DNA of 13,488 nt from Alcanivorax sp. UBA4485 (GTDB lineage: Bacteria; Pseudomonadota; Gammaproteobacteria; Pseudomonadales; Alcanivoracaceae). Each line of letters starts with the position of its first letter. Within the stretch, counting starts at the first letter, position 1. Shown piece by piece: positions 1-6,466 of this stretch. The stretch covers positions 1 through 13,488 of the forward strand of contig DGNT01000085.1 of assembly GCA_002389055.1 (NCBI GenBank), written 5' to 3'. A program made the translations under genes and the position numbers. Under the pieces are notes generated by a model that did not search any database, was not told where the DNA came from, and was given only the letters and a program-made list of their open reading frames with translations.

Positions 1-749
1 TCCACTACACCATCACCAACTGCGACCGCTCCGTGGGCGCCACCGTGTCCGGCGAAATCGCCAAGCACCACGGCAACCTGGGCATGGACCACGCGCCGAT
101 TCGTGCGCGTTTCACCGGCACCGCCGGGCAGAGCTTCGGTGTGTTCAACGCCGGTGGCCTGCACCTGTACCTGGAAGGTGACGCCAACGATTACGTCGGC
201 AAGGGCATGGCCGGCGGCAAGGTGGTGATTCGTCCGCCCAAGGGCAGCCCGTTCAAGACCCAGGACACCGCGATCATCGGTAACACCTGCCTGTACGGCG
301 CCACCGGCGGCAAGCTGTTCGCCTCCGGCACCGCCGGCGAGCGTTTCGGGGTGCGTAACTCCGGGGTGCACGCCGTGGTGGAGGGCTCCGGCGACCACTG
401 CTGTGAGTACATGACCGGCGGCTGCGTCACCATTCTTGGCCGCACCGGGCACAACTTCGGTGCCGGCATGACCGGCGGCTTCGCCTATGTGCTGGACGAA
501 GACAACGATTTCTTCGACCGCGTGAACCCGGAACTGATCGAGCTGCACCGCATCAGCTCCGAGGCCACCGAATCCCACCGCAGCCATCTGCGCCACGTGA
601 TTAACGAATTCGTGGAAGAGACCGGCAGCGAATGGGGCCAGTACATTCTTGATAATTTCGATGCCATGAGCCGTAAATTCTGGCTGGTTAAGCCCAAGGC
701 TGCCAGCCTGGAAGATCTGCTCAAAAGCACGCGTGCGAATCCGGCATAA
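1..749 (+). CDS. gltB: Glutamate synthase (NADPH) large subunit, C-terminal part
   Basis: This is the 3' end of the large subunit of glutamate synthase, which makes two glutamates from glutamine and 2-oxoglutarate in ammonia assimilation. The reading frame is open from base 3, and about 248 residues are visible. They match the C-terminal GXGXG beta-helix domain: repeated glycine-rich turns such as GNTCLYGATGGKLFASGTAG, then EYMTGGCVTILGRTGHNFG and GMTGGFAYVLDED. In this family the domain is structural and links the amidotransferase and FMN/synthase domains, which lie upstream of the window. The C-terminal tail (about residues 175-248 of the visible part) is helical and charged, as in bacterial GltB. 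The stop is TAA at 747-749, 11 bp before gltD, so the two subunits are surely co-transcribed. The frame is intact. Identification is firm; only the gene's 5' part is missing. Confidence 0.97.
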   Translation, partial: HYTITNCDRSVGATVSGEIAKHHGNLGMDHAPIRARFTGTAGQSFGVFNAGGLHLYLEGDANDYVGKGMAGGKVVIRPPKGSPFKTQDTAIIGNTCLYGATGGKLFASGTAGERFGVRNSGVHAVVEGSGDHCCEYMTGGCVTILGRTGHNFGAGMTGGFAYVLDEDNDFFDRVNPELIELHRISSEATESHRSHLRHVINEFVEETGSEWGQYILDNFDAMSRKFWLVKPKAASLEDLLKSTRANPA

Positions 750-760
750 CGGGGAACAAC

Positions 761-2182
761 ATGGCTGAACGTTTAAACAACCATTTCCAGTTTCTTGATG
801 TCCCCCGGGTGGACCCGAAGAAAAAGGACATCGAGCAGCGCAAGGACCGCTACGAGGAAATCTACTACCCGTATGAAACCCGGGAAGTGGAGCACCAGGC
901 GCATCGCTGTCTGCATTGCGGCAACCCTTATTGCGAGTGGAAGTGCCCGGTGCACAACTACATTCCCAACTGGTTGAAGCTGATCAGCGAAGGCAACCTG
1001 ATGGAAGCGGTGGAGCTGGCGCACCAGACCAACTCCCTGCCGGAAGTCTGTGGCCGCGTGTGCCCGCAGGACCGTCTCTGCGAGGGCGCCTGTACTCTGA
1101 ACGACGGCTTCGGCGCGGTGACCATCGGTGCCACCGAGAAGTACATCGCCGATACCGCGCTGGCCATGGGCTGGCGCCCGGATATGTCCAAGGTGGTGTG
1201 GACCGACAAGAAGGTCGCGGTGATCGGTGCCGGTCCGGCCGGCATCGGCTGCGCCGACGTGCTGGTGCGCAGCGGCGTTAAGCCGGTGGTGTTTGACCGC
1301 TACCCGGAAATCGGCGGTCTGCTGACCTTTGGCATCCCCGAATTCAAGCTGGAAAAGCCGGTGATGACCAAGCGCCGCGAAGTATTCGAGGGCATGGGCA
1401 TCGAGTTCCGCCTCAACACCGACATCGGCACCGACGTGACCATCGACGAACTGCTGGAAGAGTTCGATGCGGTGTTCATGGGCATGGGCACCTACACCTA
1501 CATGAAAGGCGGTTTCCCCGGTGAAGATCTGGACGGCGTACACGAAGCGCTGCCGTTCCTGGTCGCCAACGCCAACCGCAATCTGGGTTTTGAAAAAGAC
1601 CCGGCGGACTTCATCGATGTGAGCAACAAGCGCGTGGTGATTCTGGGCGGGGGTGACACCGCCATGGACTGTAACCGCACCTCGATCCGCCAGGGCGCTG
1701 ACAGCGTGGTCTGCGCCTACCGCCGTGACGAAGAAAACATGCCCGGCTCCCGCCGCGAAGTGGCCAACGCCAAGGAAGAGGGCGTGCAGTTCCTGTTTAA
1801 CCGCCAGCCGATTGAAGTGGTGGGTGAAAACGGCAAGGTGGTCGGTGTCAAAGTGGTGGAAACCAAGCTCGGCGAGCCCGACAACAACGGTCGCCGCCGC
1901 CCGGAGCCGATCCCCGACAGCGAAGAAGTGCTGCCCGCCGACGCGGTGATCGTGGCGTTCGGTTTCCGTCCCAGCCCGTCCGACTGGTTCGACGCCAAGA
2001 ACGTGGTCACCGACGAGGCCGGCCGTGTTACCGCCGTGGAAAAGCAGGCCTTCCCGTTCCAGACCAGCAACGAGAAGATCTTCGCCGGCGGCGATATGGT
2101 GCGCGGTTCCGACCTGGTGGTGACCGCCATCTGGGAAGGCCGCGAAGCCGCCAAAGGCATCCTCGATTATCTGGACGTTTGA
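761..2182 (+). CDS. gltD: Glutamate synthase (NADPH) small subunit
   Basis: GltD takes electrons from NADPH through FAD and passes them over iron-sulfur clusters to GltB. The 473-residue protein has the family's usual length. Near the N-terminus are two four-cysteine groups, C50/C53/C58/C62 and C97/C101/C107/C111, which in this family hold the [4Fe-4S] clusters. An FAD-binding GAGPAG motif lies at 156-161. A second Rossmann motif, GGGDTAMDC, for NADPH lies at 296-304. Near the C-terminus, IFAGGDMVRGSDLVVTAIWE is the typical FAD-closing segment. The ATG at 761 is preceded by GGGGA at 751-755, a usable ribosome site 5 bases away. The gene follows gltB by 11 bp and precedes hemE by 5 bp, so all three probably share a transcript. 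All key motifs are present, and I see nothing odd. Confidence 0.98.
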   Translation: MAERLNNHFQFLDVPRVDPKKKDIEQRKDRYEEIYYPYETREVEHQAHRCLHCGNPYCEWKCPVHNYIPNWLKLISEGNLMEAVELAHQTNSLPEVCGRVCPQDRLCEGACTLNDGFGAVTIGATEKYIADTALAMGWRPDMSKVVWTDKKVAVIGAGPAGIGCADVLVRSGVKPVVFDRYPEIGGLLTFGIPEFKLEKPVMTKRREVFEGMGIEFRLNTDIGTDVTIDELLEEFDAVFMGMGTYTYMKGGFPGEDLDGVHEALPFLVANANRNLGFEKDPADFIDVSNKRVVILGGGDTAMDCNRTSIRQGADSVVCAYRRDEENMPGSRREVANAKEEGVQFLFNRQPIEVVGENGKVVGVKVVETKLGEPDNNGRRRPEPIPDSEEVLPADAVIVAFGFRPSPSDWFDAKNVVTDEAGRVTAVEKQAFPFQTSNEKIFAGGDMVRGSDLVVTAIWEGREAAKGILDYLDV

Positions 2183-2187
2183 ATTTT

Positions 2188-3252
2188 ATGGTGCACGCGC
2201 CGCTGAAGAATGACCGTTTGTTGAAAGCCCTGGCCCGCCAGCCGGTGGATCGCACGCCGATCTGGATGATGCGCCAGGCCGGTCGTTATCTGCCGGAGTA
2301 CCGGGCTACCCGGGAGCAGGCCGGGTCCTTCATGGACCTGTGCCGCAACGCGGAACTGGCCTGCGAGGTGACGCTGCAGCCGCTGGAGCGTTACCCGCTG
2401 GACGCGGCGATTCTGTTCTCCGACATTCTCACCATTCCCGACGCCATGGGGCTGGGTTTGTACTTCGAGCCCGGTGAGGGGCCCAAATTCCGCAAGACGG
2501 TGCGCACCGAGCAAGAGATCGCCGCGTTGCCCGTGCCGGACGCGGAAGCGGACCTGGACTACGTGATGCGCGCGGTGAGCACCATTCGCCGCGCGCTGAA
2601 CGGTCGGGTGCCGTTGATCGGCTTCTCAGGCAGCCCCTGGACGCTTGCCACCTACATGGTGGAAGGCGGGCCCAGCAAGGATTTCCGTCATCTCAAGGGG
2701 ATGGTCTACAACCGGCCGGAGCTGGCCCACGCGCTGCTCGACAAGCTGGCCCGGGCGGTCACCGATTACCTGAACGCCCAAATCCGTCACGGCGCCCAGG
2801 TGGTGCAGATTTTCGACACCTGGGGCGGCGCCCTGTCCGCCGAGGCCTACCAGACATTTTCGCTGCGCTATATGCAGCGCATCGTCGACGGGCTGGAGCC
2901 GGACGCCGAGGGTCGCAAGGTGCCGGTGATCCTGTTCACCAAGAACGGCGGGCTGTGGCTGGAATCCATGGCGGACACTGGCTGTGACGCCCTGGGTCTG
3001 GACTGGACCATCAATATCGGTGAGGCCCGCCGCCGCGTCGGCAACCGGGTGGCGCTGCAGGGCAACATGGACCCGGCGGTGCTGTACGCCTCTCCGGCCG
3101 CGATCCGCGCCGAGGTGGCGCGCATCTTCGATGACTTCGGCGACCACCCGGGGCACATCTTCAATTTGGGGCACGGCATTACACCGGAAGTGGACCCGGA
3201 GCACGCCAAGGTGTTCATCGAAGCGGTGGTGGAGCTGGGCGAGCGGAAATGA
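2188..3252 (+). CDS. hemE: Uroporphyrinogen decarboxylase
   Basis: HemE removes the four acetate carboxyl groups of uroporphyrinogen III to give coproporphyrinogen III, a cytoplasmic step of haem synthesis needing no cofactor. The N-terminal signature PIWMMRQAGRYLPEY (residues 24-38) carries the conserved substrate-binding arginines R29 and R33. ILFSDILTIPDAMGLGL holds the key aspartate D79, and GFSGSPWTLATYMVEGG holds Y154. Later family motifs include IFDTWGG, CDALGLDW, ALQGNMDP and FNLGHGI. A TTG at 2179 in the same frame would overlap the gltD stop. I prefer the ATG at 2188 because it gives 354 residues, the E. coli length. There is no clear Shine-Dalgarno site (only GGA at 2173-2175), so translation may be coupled to gltD, whose stop is 5 bp upstream. 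A strong hairpin follows the stop. Confidence 0.97.
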   Translation: MVHAPLKNDRLLKALARQPVDRTPIWMMRQAGRYLPEYRATREQAGSFMDLCRNAELACEVTLQPLERYPLDAAILFSDILTIPDAMGLGLYFEPGEGPKFRKTVRTEQEIAALPVPDAEADLDYVMRAVSTIRRALNGRVPLIGFSGSPWTLATYMVEGGPSKDFRHLKGMVYNRPELAHALLDKLARAVTDYLNAQIRHGAQVVQIFDTWGGALSAEAYQTFSLRYMQRIVDGLEPDAEGRKVPVILFTKNGGLWLESMADTGCDALGLDWTINIGEARRRVGNRVALQGNMDPAVLYASPAAIRAEVARIFDDFGDHPGHIFNLGHGITPEVDPEHAKVFIEAVVELGERK

Positions 3253-3255
3253 AAA

Positions 3256-3275
3256 GCGCGGCCCGAAGGCCGCGC
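3256..3275. terminator. Bidirectional terminator hairpin between hemE and the thioesterase-like gene
   Basis: A perfect 8-bp stem (GCGCGGCC at 3256-3263, GGCCGCGC at 3268-3275) closes a 4-base loop, 3 bp after the hemE stop. Read on the minus strand the loop is TTCG closed by C-G, the extra-stable UUCG tetraloop, and the stem is followed at once by TTTT (3255-3252). That is a classic intrinsic terminator for leftward transcripts. Read on the plus strand the tail is only GTGATTT, a weaker exit for hemE. The convergent gene order fits a shared terminator. Confidence 0.8.
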
Positions 3276-3432
3276 GTGATTTCCAGACTCTCATGTCGGA
3301 AACGCACCCCCGGGCTCCGTGCCTCATCGGAGTGCGATTTCAGGCTAGCTCTGACGAACAAAGCCTGTCAATAAGCCTTTGCGAAAGCGGCAACTAATTG
3401 CGGATGTCGCTTTGACCCTTTCTTATACCGGT
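3276..3432. other. Convergent intergenic tail with a weak inverted repeat
   Basis: The 157 bp between the hemE hairpin and the end of the minus-strand gene hold no credible gene. The only structure I see is a 9-bp imperfect inverted repeat, AAAGCGGCA (3384-3392) against TGTCGCTTT (3405-3413), with one G-T wobble and a 12-base loop. It starts about 20 bp past the minus-strand stop and ends in CTTTC when read leftward. It could be a first, weak terminator for the thioesterase-like gene, backed up by the strong hairpin at 3256-3275. The rest looks unstructured. Confidence 0.4.
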
Positions 3433-3891
3433 TCAGCTGCCGATTTTTCGCAGCTGATACACGTTATGGGTGAGCGCCACCACTTCCCCTTTCTCGTCCT
3501 TGATTTCGGTATCCCATTCAAAATCGCATTTACCGTTGGCGTCCGCCTCGGTCTGGATGCGTTCGATTTCCTCATCGGTGATGCGCACTTCCACCGTCAC
3601 GTCGGTGGTGGCCGGGCGACGGAAGCGGATCCGCATGTCCTTGACGATCGGGTAGAAGCGCCGGGTATCGAACGACGACATATAGATCACGCCGCCGGGC
3701 AGCTCCGCGATGGTGTACAGGGCGCCCGCGTACATGATGCCGACGTGGTTCAGGTTGGGCGCCAGCGGCATCATCATCTTGCAGTAGCCGCGGTCCACCT
3801 CCAGGGTTTTGGCGCCGCAGCGCTCCACGAACGGGAAGGTCTTATCGGAAGCCGCTTTGATCTGTTCTTTTTGCTCTTCGCTTAAAGCCAT
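3433..3891 (-). CDS. Hotdog-fold thioesterase-like protein (DUF4442/PaaI-like)
   Basis: This 152-residue protein has the look of a single-domain hotdog-fold acyl thioesterase. The segment around residues 45-63, NLNHVGIMYAGALYTIAE, matches the conserved pattern in which a loop leads into the central helix and ends in an acidic residue, here E63. Strands rich in alternating hydrophobics follow (TDVTVEVRITDEE; VVALTHNVYQLRK). Members of this fold usually hydrolyse acyl-CoA or acyl-ACP in the cytoplasm, but the substrate cannot be read from the sequence. The frame stays open to an ATG at 3918. I chose the ATG at 3891 because AGGAG lies on the minus strand just upstream (about 3897-3901), and no such site serves 3918. 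It lies 99 bp downstream of the decarboxylase-like gene and probably has its own translation signals. It could also be a non-catalytic hotdog protein. Confidence 0.75.
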   Translation of the reverse strand: MALSEEQKEQIKAASDKTFPFVERCGAKTLEVDRGYCKMMMPLAPNLNHVGIMYAGALYTIAELPGGVIYMSSFDTRRFYPIVKDMRIRFRRPATTDVTVEVRITDEEIERIQTEADANGKCDFEWDTEIKDEKGEVVALTHNVYQLRKIGS

Positions 3892-3943
3892 GGGTCTCTC
3901 CTGATTGCCGTGACCCATGCTAGCAAAGGGCGCGTGTGGGGTG

Positions 3944-3962
3944 GCTGTCGCGAAGCGACAGC
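3944..3962. terminator. Perfect 8-bp hairpin, possible terminator of the phhB-decarboxylase-like operon
   Basis: GCTGTCGC (3944-3951) and GCGACAGC (3955-3962) form a perfect stem around a 3-base GAA loop. It lies 28 bp past the stop of the decarboxylase-like gene and about 50 bp ahead of the thioesterase-like start. No T-run follows on either strand, so it is not a classic intrinsic terminator. It may stabilise the 3' end or need a factor to terminate. Confidence 0.45.
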
Positions 3963-3990
3963 TGGATGATGGTTCCGGTCACCGTAAGGT

Positions 3991-4641
3991 TCAGGACAGG
4001 GGTTGGGTATCGGCTTCGGGGAAGTCGAGGTGGAAGTCCGGCAGGTACAGAGAGCCGCGTCCGCTGCCGTACTGCAACTGCGGGAAATCCTTACCGTTGC
4101 CCCAGGCATCGCTCAGGCTGGCAACGCCCAGGCGGCTCCGCACCGAGGGCGCGAAGACGAATTGTTGGTTGTCGCGCACCTGACCCAGCCGGCGCCAGCG
4201 CTCGGGCAGCCAGGGTCCGAGTACGGGTAGGGCGGGGCCGCGCCGCTTCAGGGTCAGACCGGCGATGTCGCGGTCCTGGTAGCGCACGGTCACGCTCTCG
4301 CCGTGGCGGGTTCGCTCGACCTGGAAAGAGGCCACGCGCTTGTCCAGGCCCCAGTTGCGGTTGCCATTGAGGGCGCTGTCTTCGCTGGACACATAGATGC
4401 GGCCGATCGACCAGCGTCGGCGACCGTCTGGAAAGCGACAGGGCCCGGGCATGAACAACAACTCCCGGTACGGCCCCACCTCTGAACGCTGGTAATCCAC
4501 GAACATGACTATCCCGAGGCGGCCCGTCGCCGGGCCGAGTGCTTCGGCGGTGCCGCCTTGTTGCCGACGCAGGGCATCGGGCATCGCCAGGGCGCAGACG
4601 TAGGCGTGCCCTCTTAGCGTCCAGGGAGCGGGTGAGTCCAT
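3991..4641 (-). CDS. Acetoacetate decarboxylase superfamily protein
   Basis: The 216-residue protein matches the acetoacetate decarboxylase-like fold seen in many uncharacterised bacterial and fungal proteins. It begins with PAPWTLRGHAYV. It contains IVMFVDYQRSEVGPYRELLF (residues 44-63) and then RIYVSSEDSALNGNRNWGLD (81-100), followed by K101. Family members typically read NWG-hydrophobic-Pro-Lys here, and the lysine forms the Schiff base in true acetoacetate decarboxylases. K101 is kept, but the proline before it is Asp (D100). The C-terminal part ends in the usual beta-rich LYLPDFHLDFPEAD. It starts only 6 bp after the phhB stop, so the two are almost certainly one operon. The ribosome site is weak (AGGG, 11 bases upstream), which suggests translational coupling. 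Family membership is likely; decarboxylase activity and substrate are unknown. Confidence 0.75.
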   Translation of the reverse strand: MDSPAPWTLRGHAYVCALAMPDALRRQQGGTAEALGPATGRLGIVMFVDYQRSEVGPYRELLFMPGPCRFPDGRRRWSIGRIYVSSEDSALNGNRNWGLDKRVASFQVERTRHGESVTVRYQDRDIAGLTLKRRGPALPVLGPWLPERWRRLGQVRDNQQFVFAPSVRSRLGVASLSDAWGNGKDFPQLQYGSGRGSLYLPDFHLDFPEADTQPLS

Positions 4642-4647
4642 TCGACG

Positions 4648-4992
4648 TCAGGCCCTTTTTTCGAACAGCGCGTCGGTCTTCGCCGCGCAGATGAAGTCGT
4701 TGCGGTGCAGACCGCCGATTTTATGGGTCCACCAGGTCACCGTGACCTTGCCGTACTCGGTGAGCAGGGCCGGGTGGTGCCCCTCCTGTTCCGCCAGGTC
4801 GCCGACCTGGTTGGTGAACGCCAGAGCCTGGGCGAAGTCCTTGAACTTGAACTGGCGCTGCAGTTTCTCTTCGCCGTCTTCCTCCACCTGTTTCCATTCC
4901 GGGATTTCGCCGCGCAGCTTGTCCGCTTCCGCATCGCTGATGCGGGGGGCGTCGGCGCGGCAGGCTTCGCAATGCTGTTGCTGTAGTGCCAT
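4648..4992 (-). CDS. phhB: Pterin-4a-carbinolamine dehydratase
   Basis: PhhB dehydrates 4a-hydroxytetrahydrobiopterin and so recycles the pterin cofactor after aromatic amino-acid hydroxylation. The 114 residues are the usual length. The diagnostic segment is complete: EGHHP (70-74) with H72 and H73, LTEYGKVTVTWWTH ending in H90, and GGLHRND ending in D99. The short N-terminus carries a CEAC cysteine pair (C8, C11) of the type I recall from pseudomonad PhhB. The start is certain: AAGGAGG on the minus strand (5006-5000) stands 7 bases before the ATG. In Pseudomonas phhB sits with phenylalanine hydroxylase phhA. Here no phhA is in the window, and the partner is a decarboxylase-like gene 6 bp downstream. 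Upstream, 79 bp separate it from the acyl-CoA dehydrogenase. Identification by motif is firm. Confidence 0.93.
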   Translation of the reverse strand: MALQQQHCEACRADAPRISDAEADKLRGEIPEWKQVEEDGEEKLQRQFKFKDFAQALAFTNQVGDLAEQEGHHPALLTEYGKVTVTWWTHKIGGLHRNDFICAAKTDALFEKRA

Positions 4993-5018
4993 GGGGAGTC
5001 CTCCTTGTTGCTGGCTGC

Positions 5019-5056
5019 TTCAAGGCTACAAGCTTCCAGCGGCAAGCTCCAAGCCT
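5019..5056. repeat. AAGCT-type short interspersed repeat with interrupted hairpin
   Basis: Between the acyl-CoA dehydrogenase stop and phhB lies a tract built of AAGCT/AAGGCT/AAGCC words. It can fold: AGGCT (5023-5027) pairs with AGCCT (5052-5056), and AAGCT-type arms (5031-5035 and 5044-5048) pair inside, separated by a symmetric 3x3 internal loop with an 8-base top loop. It resembles the CAAGCTT-rich intergenic repeats I recall from Pseudomonas and relatives. That likeness is from memory. There is no T-run. Confidence 0.4.
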
Positions 5057-5071
5057 ACCGCTTGCGCCCGC

Positions 5072-6316
5072 TCAGCCTCTGCCCAGCAGGTCCCGGGCGA
5101 TGGCGATGATCTGCATCTCATCGGTGCCGGCGTAGATCTGCAGGATCTTGGCGTCGCGCATCAGCTGCTCCACACGCGATTCGCGCATGTAGCCGTAGCC
5201 GCCGTGCACCTGGACTGCCTCCGTGGACACTTCCATGGCGGTCTGGGCGGCGTACAGCTTCATCGCCGAGGCTTCCGCCAGGCTCATCTGCTTGCCGGCG
5301 GCGGTCATTTCGATATAGCGGAACACCATGTTCTGCAGGTTGGCCCGCGCCACTTCCATCTTCGCCAGTTTCAGTTGAATCAGTTGGTTGTCGCCGATCG
5401 GGCGGCCGAACTGGGCCCGGTCACGGGCGTAGGCGGTGGACAGTTCCAGAGCACGCTCCACCATCCCCAGGGCCATGGCGGCGACGCCGGCGCGCTCCTG
5501 CATGAAGGTGGCCTTGGCGCCGGAACGGCCGTAGCTGGTTTCGCTGCCGCCGAGCAGGCGGTCGGCGCCCACTTTCAGATCGCTGAAGAACAGCTCGCCG
5601 GTGGGCGAAGAGCCGATGCCCATCTTCTTGAACGGCTTGGATTGTTCCAGGCCTTCCATGCCGGCGTCGAGAATAAAGGACACGATCTTGCGATCCCTGG
5701 GTTCCACGCCTTCCTCATCGAGCTTGCAGATCAGCACGATGGTATCGGCGTAGGGGCCGTTGGTGATCCAGGTCTTGCTGCCGTTGATGATGTAGCCGCC
5801 GTTGCCGTCGCGCTTGGCCAGGGTTTTCATCTGGCCGAAGGCGTCGGAGCCGGAATTAGGCTCGGAGATCGCCCAGGCGCCCACTTTCTCCAGGGTCAGC
5901 AGCGGCAACGCCCAGCGTTCCTTCTGCTCGATGGTGCCCTTGCTCATGATGGCGCCGCCGGTGAGCCCCATGGACACGCCCATGGCGGTGACCAGCCCCT
6001 GGGCGTGACGGCTCAACTCGATGATCGGAATCATGGTCATCGCCGCCTGATCGCCGGCGCCCTCGGAGGGGCCGTCCTTCTTCTTGGTGGGGGCGTCCTC
6101 GCCGTTTTCGGCGGCGGCTTTTTCGCGGGCGATCTGCTTTTCGTAGTTCTGCGTCGCCATCACATCCATGCCGAAGGTCTTGATCATCTTGCGCAGGATG
6201 TCGTAGGGCGGCACGCCGTTGTATTCGATATCGTCCAGGTTGGGCACCACTTCCTTGGCCACGAAGTCGCGCACCATCTTCTGGATCATCTGCTGTTGTT
6301 CGTTCCACTCGATCAT
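5072..6316 (-). CDS. Acyl-CoA dehydrogenase family protein with charged insertion
   Basis: This is a 414-residue flavoprotein that would oxidise an acyl-CoA to its 2,3-enoyl form and pass electrons to electron-transfer flavoprotein. Middle-domain FAD motifs are clear: AWAISEPNSGSD (147-158) and NGSKTWITNG (178-187). The C-terminal domain has RDRAQFGRPIG (298-308), VQVHGGYGYMRE (368-379) and QIYAGTDEMQ (393-402). In the last motif the glutamate that is the base in medium-chain enzymes is A396. E274 in FMQERAG sits where isovaleryl- and long-chain enzymes place theirs. Residues about 57-90, normally a short PEEYGG-like turn, are instead a Lys/Glu/Ala/Gly-rich insertion. An in-frame ATG at 6331 lacks a ribosome site. 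I chose 6316, which has a modest GGA 8-10 bases upstream. The substrate is unknown. The nearby thioesterase-like and decarboxylase-like genes suggest acyl or keto-acid metabolism. Confidence 0.88.
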   Translation of the reverse strand: MIEWNEQQQMIQKMVRDFVAKEVVPNLDDIEYNGVPPYDILRKMIKTFGMDVMATQNYEKQIAREKAAAENGEDAPTKKKDGPSEGAGDQAAMTMIPIIELSRHAQGLVTAMGVSMGLTGGAIMSKGTIEQKERWALPLLTLEKVGAWAISEPNSGSDAFGQMKTLAKRDGNGGYIINGSKTWITNGPYADTIVLICKLDEEGVEPRDRKIVSFILDAGMEGLEQSKPFKKMGIGSSPTGELFFSDLKVGADRLLGGSETSYGRSGAKATFMQERAGVAAMALGMVERALELSTAYARDRAQFGRPIGDNQLIQLKLAKMEVARANLQNMVFRYIEMTAAGKQMSLAEASAMKLYAAQTAMEVSTEAVQVHGGYGYMRESRVEQLMRDAKILQIYAGTDEMQIIAIARDLLGRG

Positions 6317-6375
6317 GACGGTTCCAAGCAATGAATTAGGGAGTTTGTCAGAGGTTGCCTGGGACGCTAACAGGC

Positions 6376-6413
6376 GCCCGCCGGGCCGTCATTGATCAAG
6401 GGGAGCGGCGGGC
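6376..6413. repeat. 8-bp inverted repeat upstream of the acyl-CoA dehydrogenase gene
   Basis: GCCCGCCG (6376-6383) and CGGCGGGC (6406-6413) are perfect reverse complements around a 22-base spacer that itself holds the palindrome TTGATCAA (6392-6399). An alternative pairing joins ATCAAG (6395-6400) with CTTGAT (6413-6418). It lies 60-97 bp before the chosen start of the dehydrogenase gene, where an operator or leader structure could be. I recognise no regulator motif, and GC-rich repeats of this size can arise by chance. Confidence 0.3.
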
Positions 6414-6448
6414 TTGATGGAAAAGGTCAGGACGCAGGCCGCCCCGGG

Positions 6449-6466
6449 CCCGCGCGTTAGCGCGGG
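6449..6466. terminator. GC hairpin spanning the comB-like stop codon
   Basis: CCCGCGC (6449-6455) and GCGCGGG (6460-6466) form a perfect 7-bp stem with a 4-base loop that contains the TAA stop of the minus-strand ComB-like gene (6457-6459). No T-run follows directly; CCTTTTCC appears about 20 bp further on. It may protect the mRNA 3' end or help end transcription before the dehydrogenase gene. Confidence 0.4.

Noticed and set aside
2179..2190. TTG at 2179 as the hemE start
   Set aside because: It would overlap the gltD stop and add three residues. The ATG at 2188 gives the E. coli length of 354.
4691..6334. A 547-codon open frame on the plus strand across phhB and the acyl-CoA dehydrogenase
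   Set aside because: It is antisense to two clearly identified genes. Its translation is rich in His, Gly, Ala and Leu with no domain, the usual shadow of high-GC coding DNA.
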